Shown here: positions 56,610 to 64,000 of the stretch, piece by piece | Position numbering within the stretch: the stretch's first letter is position 1 | How the letters are laid out: each line of letters starts with the position of its first letter | DNA from: Brachionus plicatilis | Taxonomy: Eukaryota > Rotifera > Eurotatoria > Ploima > Brachionidae | NCBI GenBank assembly: GCA_010279815.1 | Contig: QEOQ01000226.1 | Location: 642,976 to 706,975 of the forward strand | Direction: 5' to 3' | DNA length: 64,000 nucleotides | The notes under the pieces: generated by a model | Seen by the model: the letters and a program-made list of their open reading frames with translations, nothing else | What the model was told of the DNA's origin: nothing | The model's database searches: none | Translations under genes and position numbers: made by a program

Positions 56610-57843
56610 AGAATACTTAGTTTTTTATTCGTGACTGTAATAGCAATTCACAAATCGTAGGCTTTGCAATAGTAAGCTACGGAAGGCAACTAATACTCGA
56701 TCGATTTATTAACATGTTAAGACAATTAAACGAAATTATTTTAACCAAGTTTTTACCTGATGCAGCCATCTTTTATTGTAAATTTCACTGTGAACAAATA
56801 TCGATCAATCAAAAACAAAGGACTCGAACCAATACTTTTAGCTCTATTAAATTGTGAGGCATAAGTTTATTTCAAGAATCGTATAACGAGTTATTTGAAA
56901 GCGATTGATTGGCGTGACAAAACATATCTGGAAAACAACTGGTTAAAAGAATAACAAATGTATATGTGGGTCAAATACAAGAGGATTGGCAAAATTACGT
57001 TAGACAATGAACAAACAATTCTGTTGAAACATTAAATGAGCTTCTTAAAAATTTTATCAAAAGCAAAACTACTTTAGACAAATTTTTGCTTGGTATTTTC
57101 AAATTGGAAGAATATTTACGTACAAAATATTCATACAATGACTTCAATCAGAGTACCAAAATTATCATTGATCGTACGAATCAAATAGATCAATTAATCG
57201 ATGTCATTTACAATCTCTTTACGCCCAAATCGTTAACGACTCAAATGTTTTATTAGAAAAGGTAACGTACAAAGTCGAATACGAAGACTCAACGGTTACA
57301 TTGGCCTCTGATAATAGCACTTCAATGGTATGTAATTATAATAGTGACAAACCATCGTGTAATTGCTTCGATTTTGGGTGTAGTTTACTTCCATGTCGTC
57401 ATATATTATACATTCGAAATCGACAGAATCTGGTAATCATTAGTCGAGATATGGTATACACACGATGGGCAAATATGAGATTCGCAAATGCAAAATTTGA
57501 AATACGTTATGATCAAGTCGACTGTTTATCATACGTCAATTTAAATAGCATTATTGCCGAGTCAATTTCAAACAAACCAAAGACAACAACAATAAATGAT
57601 TCAAATTCGAGATTCAATAAATGCAAAAGAATTATGAACAAAATTGCTCAACTAGTGTCTGGTGATTCTGAAGACGTTTTTCATGATCGAATGAGACAGA
57701 TTTTGATAATCAAGGAAATGAGCCAAAAGAATATCAATTTTACACTTAAGCCGATTGAAGTTTTTACAACAGTTGATGAAGATAATTTAATAACAAATGA
57801 TTTATCAGCTTACTATGCAATTGAAACAACTGATGACAAGTAA
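56610..57843 (+). pseudogene. MULE transposase catalytic-to-SWIM region
   Basis: 56625 onward reads RDCNSNSQIVGFAIVSYGRQ (the D-x-N-G-N-x-Q-I-x-G-F-A core), then FLPDAAIFYCKFHCEQ, matching the Mutator-like DDE region. After stops and frameshifts, 57301-57843 is an open frame with the SWIM finger CNCFDFGCSLLPCRHILYIR followed by WANMRFA and a Ser/Asn-rich tail. ZSWIM-type transposases have this order. The first part is disabled, so the 180-codon open frame is only a remnant. Confidence 0.7.
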
Positions 57844-58086
57844 ATTGAAGAGCACGTTGAATTCGATGTACCTAAGACAGCCGATTTAGAATTACCAAGT
57901 CAAGAAGATGATATTGAAAAAATTAGTTTAGTTACTACTGAACTAGCAAAAATATGCAAAACTTGGAGCCCCGAAATTGAAAAAACGAAAACGCAAAGCC
58001 AATGCAAAAACAATAAAAGCACAAAGTTCAAAATTAATCAAAGTCACGGATGAAAGCGAGTTATAGGAATTCTTTGCTCATATATC

Positions 58087-58457
58087 TTGATGAATTCAAA
58101 CCGAGCATCGATTCATTCATATCAAAGAAGTCGTGTTATTGACGAAGAGCATATTCAAGTTCTACCAGCAAAAATACATCCTTGTGTACTTAGCTCTTCT
58201 TTTGTGAGTTTGTCTAATAAGATTTCCTGTCTTATTTCATGTTATTTTACTAATGATGCTCTCTTAATGTTGCAAAATAACTTAAGTGCATTGAGACCAG
58301 AGGGACAAACTATTCTTTGCAAATTATGTTCTTTGAATTATGAATCAAAGTCTATTGTTTGTGGCTCTGGTAATTATTCTTTTCATTTAAAATGTGTTAA
58401 AAAAGCTTAAGCTCCTTAGCTAAAAAATTGGTATTGTGCTAATTGTAATGAATATTA
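58087..58457 (+). pseudogene. PHD-finger tail downstream of the MULE relic
   Basis: A plus frame of 107 codons ends in a PHD/treble-clef-like pattern: CKLC, C (SIVCGSG), HLKC and, after an in-frame TAA at 58408-58410, NWYCANC. The spacing C-x2-C-x8-C-x8-H-x2-C-x10-11-W-Y-C-x2-C suits a PHD finger. It lies about 240 bp after the SWIM region in the same orientation, so it may be the C-terminus of that transposase or a following ORF of the element. Confidence 0.55.
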
Positions 58458-59340
58458 ATTAATATCTCAAGAATATTTTTTATTTTTATTTTTTTTTATA
58501 TTTTTTTACTTTCATTTGTGGCTTAATAAATCAAAAAATTCAAATCCACATTATTTTTTTGTGAGTATCAATTTTTCTTTATATACCCATAAAATGTGTA
58601 AAAATAAACGTTATCATGTCCTTTAGCTTAGCAAATTTATAAAATAATTTTTTAAAGCATCATCACGTGATTCACAAATCTTTTAAATTTTAGCAGTGTC
58701 GCTATCAAATCCTAACCCAAATATACGCTTGATTTTTAAAAACTCAATCTAAGTTGGAGTTGAGAGAAGCCAATAACTAGCAAAATTTTATATAATGAAC
58801 CTGATGTAGCCCTTAATCAAGTCGATAATGACGCAATCACTTCAATTTATAACTTCTAATCAAAAAAGGTATCGATTATCGAATTTAACATCTGATGCCG
58901 AAGAAATTTTTGATCGAGAAACTAACATATTAAATTTATTTTTTTATTTGAGTTTGAATTTAAACAAATTTTTTCATTTGAATTTTAAATTTAAATAAAT
59001 ATTTTATTTTTATTTAAACTTAAACAAATCTTCAAGTTGAATTTTAGTTTCAACAATTTTTAAATTTGATTTTTACTATAAACCCAGAAAAAAATAATGA
59101 ACTCAAATTTGAAACATAAAAGAATAAAATTTTGAATAAAGAATAGAGAATAATTAATTTTTTATTTGAGAATCGAAACAATAATTTAAATTTGTTTTGA
59201 TGTATTTTGAAATAAGTGTATTAATTGTAAAACCTAATTAAGCGAATTAATTCTTCTTCATTTTTTTCTTTTTCCAATGAATTCAAGATATTTTTAAATA
59301 ATTTAAAAAATTGATTTTTAATTTAACTAAAAACTAATTT
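58458..59340. other. AT-rich intergenic DNA
   Basis: Dominated by AAATTTAAA-type words. No gene or bounded element is seen. Confidence 0.35.
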
Positions 59341-59344
59341 ATAT

Positions 59345-59825
59345 TATTAAAAGAAAGTCAAACTCAAGATTTATTAGAAACACCCGTTATTACTCTATCG
59401 ATTAACAAAAAGCAATACAAAAAAAGATCTTTTGTGCACAATTATTCAATTATAGAAACTGAAGGTGACAATAGTAAATTAAAATGCAATGTTTAGTATA
59501 TTAATATAAATTCCACAAGCAATATTCTTGAACATTTGAAAAAAAAAACACGCTTTGGAATTGGGATATCAGCATAATAATAATTTTGAATTTGGACATG
59601 AAGATGCTGAAGATGATGTACTATTATCTGAACCACATAAAAAAAATTCAAGGATTCGTCAGTTTTGCTCGATTTAAATCTAATCCAGTTTGTTGTCACA
59701 GTAGCCTTTCCATTCTCAAATTGTGAAAATAAATATTTTGCCAAGCTTGTGAATTGCCTTAATCCTTCATTACGCTACCATCACATACTATTAGAAACAG
59801 ACTCAAAGCTGATAATGTAAACAAA
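59345..59825 (+). pseudogene. hAT transposase N-terminal relic (BED finger and following block)
   Basis: The plus strand reads KKRSFVHNYSIIETEGDNSK, LKCNV, then TSNILEHLKKK, a degenerate BED finger. After a break it continues LIQFVVTVAFPFSNCENKYF and AKLVNCLNPSLRY, matching the hAT segment F-I-V...PFS-x-V-E-N-x-x-F...L-x-P. Stops and frameshifts are frequent. No terminal repeats could be assigned. Confidence 0.65.
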
Positions 59826-60850
59826 ATTTTAGTTGAAAATTTAAATTAGTAAAATTTTTATAAATAATTTTTTTCAAAACAAATTTTTTTTAATTTTAGT
59901 TTCGTTTTTTTTAGTTCTTTTTTAATCGAATAAAAAATTAAAAAAATATTTTTTTTCAATATTTTTTTAATTTATTAAATTTAAATTTTTTTCTAAATAA
60001 AATTATAATTTTAATAATATTTAGACTTTTTTAAGTCAATAATACAATTTAAATTTTTTCAGTTTAAATTTAATTCAAATTTTATTTTAAATTTAAATCG
60101 AAATAAATCAAATAATTTGTTCAAATCGTCAATTTGATTTACAACACCAATTTGAATAAAATCCCGGATTTAAGAAGGTATTGATCATTTCGTTTTCATT
60201 TTCTGCACTTATACTTCTATAACAATCTTTTGAAAATCTTTAACGCTGTTGGTTTTGATTGACTCAAAATAAAACAAATTTAAGAGAAGTCCTATGAGAA
60301 AAAATGGTGTAGGAAGAATTATATTTTCTAATGCAAAAGAAGGAGAAATTATTAGAAGCTAGTCTGGCCCGACAATCATAGACAGCTTAAAATGTGTGGT
60401 TTCAATCGTTTGACAAAAACAAAAATATTACTTTTTTGATGAAGAATGGCACAACATAGCGAAATTTCCAGTCAAAGATTTAACGCGTGAAAGGTGTAAG
60501 CAAAAAGGAAACTTGACTCAAAATGCTGGATTGTCGGAAAACTTAAATCTCCGGAGAGAAAGAAAATTGACTATAGTGAACTTTTTGCGGATAAAGAAAA
60601 AATTCGACAAAACCATGTATACGAACAAATCGATAAGAAATGCATAAAATTTTCACCTTCAAGACCATTTAATTCCTGTTCAAGAAAACAAAACTAAAAA
60701 TTTTTTTCAACGAAAATCCAATTTAGAAAGTTCAGAACGAATACAGTAACTGAACAACCGGAAGGTTCAAAAAATATATAAGAAAATTTAGAATCATCGT
60801 TTCAAAAAACAGCTCTTTAATAAGAATAAGGTAGACACATTGAAATTGTT
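59826..60850. other. Degraded sequence, possibly LINE ORF1 region
   Basis: Short charged frames in plus orientation precede the endonuclease-like remnant at 60850, in the position where a LINE ORF1 would lie, but no motif is recognisable. Confidence 0.3.
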
Positions 60851-61968
60851 TTCATCTTTCCAGTGAGACAAAACTTTTGGGGTTAGTTTTGCTCAATGGA
60901 ACAAAAATTGACTCAAGTAAAACAATTATTTTAACTTTCTGACTTCAAAAATCATCAATTAATAACTAAACCACCAAAAAAGATATTGAGGAGGAGTAGC
61001 TATTTAAAGAAGAAATTTATTTTATACTCGACTTTTCGTTAGATTAAAGAATTATTTGTGTTTAATCTATACAATCCAAACAACAGATTTGATTTATTTA
61101 AAAAGAATAATAAGAACTGTAGAAACAACATTTTGTGTGGTGACCTTAACGCCAGGACAAAGCAAATAAGATGTTAAGGAAAAACGGCCTAATGTTAGAA
61201 AGAATAATCAATAAGTTAGATTTTTCAGTAATTAATGACATGCGTCTTGGCTAAAATATATTTAACAGGAACAATTTCTAAATTCTTGATATTTTTTTAG
61301 GTTCTTCCTCGTTGACAGAAAAAACTGAATTTAATCTTCTAAATAACCAGGAAATGACAAATGACCATTTCCCAATTGAAGCATATATTTCTAGGGACTA
61401 CTTAATAAAAAGTTAATCTACAATTAGAAGGTTAATTATAAGAAAGCAAACCGGTAACTTTTTAGAGACACCTAATATGTTGATATGGACGTCTTTACCG
61501 ATAACTTACTTTCAATAAATGAACTGAAAGACAAAATTATAAAAAAAAATCATTTTTCATTTGCTTCACAAAAATGCATCCCTTATCAATCAGATAAAAT
61601 CTACAAAACCAGTCTTACACCAAACATAGTTAAGCTTATCAAAAAATATAGGAAAATTAGAAGAAATCGCTGTTCACAGCTGTAGAAAATATTTAATTAT
61701 TTAAAACTTCACAGTTAAAAATCTCACTTAAAAAATTTTGAAACCAAAATTGGTTTGATTTTATCCAGAAAATGAGGAAAAATCGACTGTCAAGCAGGCC
61801 TTTTTTGATATAAAATAATAAATTTAACTCACAGAAAGGATCAAAATTAATTCCATAGTCTCAAATAACAAGGAATTAAAAACGGATAAAGAAAAAGGAA
61901 AATGCTTCAGAGAAATATTATTTTCCACAATTAGTCCTAGCTCTGATCTAAAATATACTGAAAAAGAT
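60850..61968 (+). pseudogene. Jockey-like LINE endonuclease remnant
   Basis: Fragments in plus orientation read FVFNLYNPNNRFDLFK, NNILCGDLNARTKQI (the GDLNA core of an APE endonuclease) and NDHFPIEAYISRD (in place of SDHxP). A Lys-rich linker (61485-61685) follows, and then sequence resembling the spacer before RT. It continues after the foldback element at 61969-62855 with KKTKSEATSRPDS-like wording near 62960. Many stops. Confidence 0.6.
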
Positions 61969-62855
61969 ACCTACGTTAAGAACATTCTTAGTTCCCAGAA
62001 ATCTTAGATCTAAGAAGTTTTCTAAGAAAAAAAAATTTGAGATTCTTAGATGTTTAACTTCTAAGAACATCTAAGAACAACTAAGAATTCTTAAATATTT
62101 TTTTAAATGACAAAAATGTTCTTTCTTTTTATACTAAAATAAAATATATTTGAGTCAATCAGATTCATCATTTTTTAACTTTAATTTTTATAACGTTCGA
62201 CTGTCTTAGATAAGAACGATTTATTACTCCAATTATGGCGCAAAAATTAGAAAAAAATCACAACTTAAAAAATTATTATCCTTGGAATCTTTAGCAGTAA
62301 GCTTTTTGAGTCTAAGCTAAAAAATTTGTTTTGACAACCGAAAGTCAGAAAAGAATTAAGGTTTAGTAAAAATGTTCTTGTTAAGGACTTTCTATTGATT
62401 AAAGGTTAGAAATCAAGCAAAAGAATTCAATAAAGAGTTGAAACAGCAAGATCAAGATGTCATTTTAGTCATTTTATCTCTTTTAATTAATCACGTTATT
62501 TAGTACATAATTTTGTTTAAAGTTAGAATATTTTGTAAAAGAGGATAATAATTTTTTAAGTTGTGATTTTTTTCTAATTTTTGCGCCATAATTGGAGTAA
62601 TAAATCGTTCTTATCTAAGACAGTCGAACGTTATAAAAATTAAAGTTAAAAAATGAAGAATCTGATTGACTCAAATATATTTTATTTTAGTATAAAAAGA
62701 AAGAACATTTTTGTCATTTAAAAAAATATTTAAGAATTCTTAGTTGTTCTTAGATGTTCTTAGAAGTTAAACATCTAAGAATCTCAAATTTTTTTTTCTT
62801 AGAATACTTCTAAGATCTAAGATTTCTAAGAACTAAGAATATTCTTAACGTAGGT
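61969..62855. repeat. MULE-like foldback, 9-bp TSD GAAAAAGAT, ~315-bp arms
   Basis: Arms of about 315 bp (61969-62283 and 62541-62855) are near-perfect reverse complements, starting ACCTACGTTAAGAA. Exact GAAAAAGAT lies at 61960-61968 and 62856-62864; counting the terminal A/T as target, the duplication could be up to 11 bp. Arm ends are built of TTCTTAGATCTAAGAA-like palindromes in series. A central spacer of about 257 bp has no frame. It interrupts the LINE remnant. Confidence 0.88.
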
Positions 62856-62864
62856 GAAAAAGAT

Positions 62865-63400
62865 AGTGAAATAATTCTGAATTCCTTAAAAATTACAATC
62901 AGTGTAATTTCAATGAACCTATTTGCCTAAATGAATTAATCTTGGCTTAAAAAAAACTGAAGAGTGAAGCGACATCAAGACCTGACTCCCTCCAATATTG
63001 TGCATCATGAGGCTTTTAATAAACTTAAATTAACTAACTTACTTACCAACAGTCTCGAATCGACTTTTTGAGTTGAGTGAGAGATATGTTGGACCGGTTC
63101 GAAACCAGTTTGTCCAAACCGGTCGACCAACCCTAGTTGAACTACTAACTATTATTCTTACTAATTCTTACTTAGTTCGGTTTGAGTCGGTTTAAATTGA
63201 TCTGACTTTTTGAAAAAGGAAAAAAAAAAAAAAAAAGAACAATTTGAATAATAATTATAAAAATTAAAATCAACATTTTAAAGGACATTTTTTTACAAAA
63301 TTCAATAGCACTAATTTTGTATCATATTATTTAACTTTTATTCCTTTTATTATCTTGCTTTCCTGAAATTTCAACTTTGTAAACATGTGTCACAAGCTTC
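62865..63400. other. LINE remnant tail and unassigned sequence
   Basis: 62865-63060 carries degraded LINE sequence in plus. 63085-63140 has repeated CCGGTTCGAAACCAG/AAACCGGTCGACC words of unknown origin. No gene. Confidence 0.35.
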
Positions 63401-63408
63401 ATCATATT

Positions 63409-63724
63409 GGCAAAATGTAATTTATTGTACATTTTTATATTTTTGAGAGAAGAAAAAAAAATCTCAAAATCAAAAAATCTAAAAAAATTTTCATTCAAGA
63501 AAAGTAATAATAAATTCGCAATTACTTTAAAAGGAGTTTAGAAAAATTTAAATGTAAAAATCAAGGATAATATTTTGAAAATCCCTTTTAATTAATTGCG
63601 AATTTATTATTACTTTTCTTGAATGAAAATTTTTTTAGATTTTTTGATTTTGAGATTTTTTTTTCTTCTCTCAAAAATGTAAAAATGTAAAAATATAAAA
63701 ATGTACAATAAATTACATTTTGCT
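63409..63724. repeat. Foldback element, 8-bp TSD ATCATATT
   Basis: Arms of about 110-125 bp begin GGCAAAATGTAATTTATTG and are mirrored at the right end (TTACATTTTGCT). The right arm has an extra doubled TGTAAAAATGTAAAAA unit. Exact octamers ATCATATT lie at 63401-63408 and 63725-63732. No coding capacity. The 8-bp duplication suits hAT or a related superfamily. Confidence 0.78.
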
Positions 63725-63732
63725 ATCATATT

Positions 63733-64000
63733 TCAATATATCTCTTTTTATTTCAGTTTATTTTACTCTTTTAAACTTTTTTCTTATTTTTAATTTGATT
63801 TTATTTTATTATTTATTTATTTATTTGTTAAATGTACCGAGCTTAAGCTCCTTCAGAATAAAAATAAAAATTAAGTTAAGTAAATTAAAAATTAAAAAGT
63901 TAAGTGAAATAAAATCAAGAAATAAAAATAAAAATATGAATAAAGATAAATAAATTCCAAGTCATTAAAAAAGAATTAAAAACTTTTTTGCTTCATTTTT
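63733..64000. other. Window end, nothing recognised
   Basis: Low-complexity AT sequence. The 77-codon plus frame beginning at 63720 overlaps a repeat end and is low complexity. Confidence 0.4.

Noticed and set aside
63085..63140. CCGGTTCGAAACCAG/AAACCGGTCGACC words resembling a tRNA T-loop
   Set aside because: GGTTCGAAACC alone resembles box B, but no cloverleaf can be folded around it.

Overview
The window looks like nuclear DNA of a small-genome invertebrate animal. It is visibly very AT-rich. Genes carry short GT-AG introns of about 49-62 bp, and the protein families are metazoan: TATA-binding protein, the centrosomal protein SDCCAG8, PHOSPHO-type HAD phosphatases, and a NIDO-AMOP-VWD adhesion protein. 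A monogonont rotifer such as Brachionus is my best guess from composition and gene style, but nothing here proves it. There is no bacterial organisation, CRISPR array or rRNA.

Host genes, left to right. A two-exon coiled-coil/NZF zinc-finger protein lies on the minus strand (2153-5909). A ten-exon SDCCAG8 orthologue lies on plus (10818-18540). TBP (minus, 20782-21493) is head-to-head with a PHOSPHO-like phosphatase (plus, 21586-22353), and a second PHOSPHO-like paralogue follows at 30470-31279. Between them lie a small EF-hand protein (25764-26030), a three-exon 65-aa secreted protein (minus, 26271-26579) and tRNA-Asn(GTT) (minus, 26752-26825). A three-exon gene of about 1479 residues (minus, 39521-45960) encodes a signal peptide, NIDO, IPT-like, AMOP, VWD and Sushi domains, an FN2-like and a MAM-like segment, a membrane span and an acidic tail. 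The exon joins of the multi-exon genes come from matching phase and GT-AG signals read by eye.

Most of the rest is transposon debris, and much of it can be bounded exactly by terminal inverted repeats (TIRs) and target-site duplications (TSDs). TA-flanked Tc1/mariner-type elements lie at 4556-5064, 28156-29759, 32695-34274 and 40538-41359. Four foldback elements have 9-bp TSDs typical of Mutator-like (MULE) elements (11801-12179, 13928-14552, 55836-56599, 61969-62855). Elements with exact 8-bp TSDs lie at 8821-9337, 46614-47154, 48443-49510 and 63409-63724, and two smaller ones have near-exact 8-bp TSDs. Protein relics of MULE (FLYWCH/FAR1-like, SWIM, PHD), hAT (BED finger), Ty3/Gypsy-like (gag, integrase) and Jockey/CR1-like LINE retrotransposons are scattered through the accessory parts. 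One LINE (32278-37730) is strikingly GC-rich against the AT-rich background and is split by a Tc1 element.

Several host introns are large only because such elements landed in them. The insertion in the NIDO/AMOP gene intron leaves a canonical intron of about 57 nt once the element and its TA duplication are subtracted. Nesting is common: a MULE-like foldback in a LINE in a MULE transposase relic, a hAT element in a LINE, an LTR element in a LINE, and a Tc1 in a LINE.
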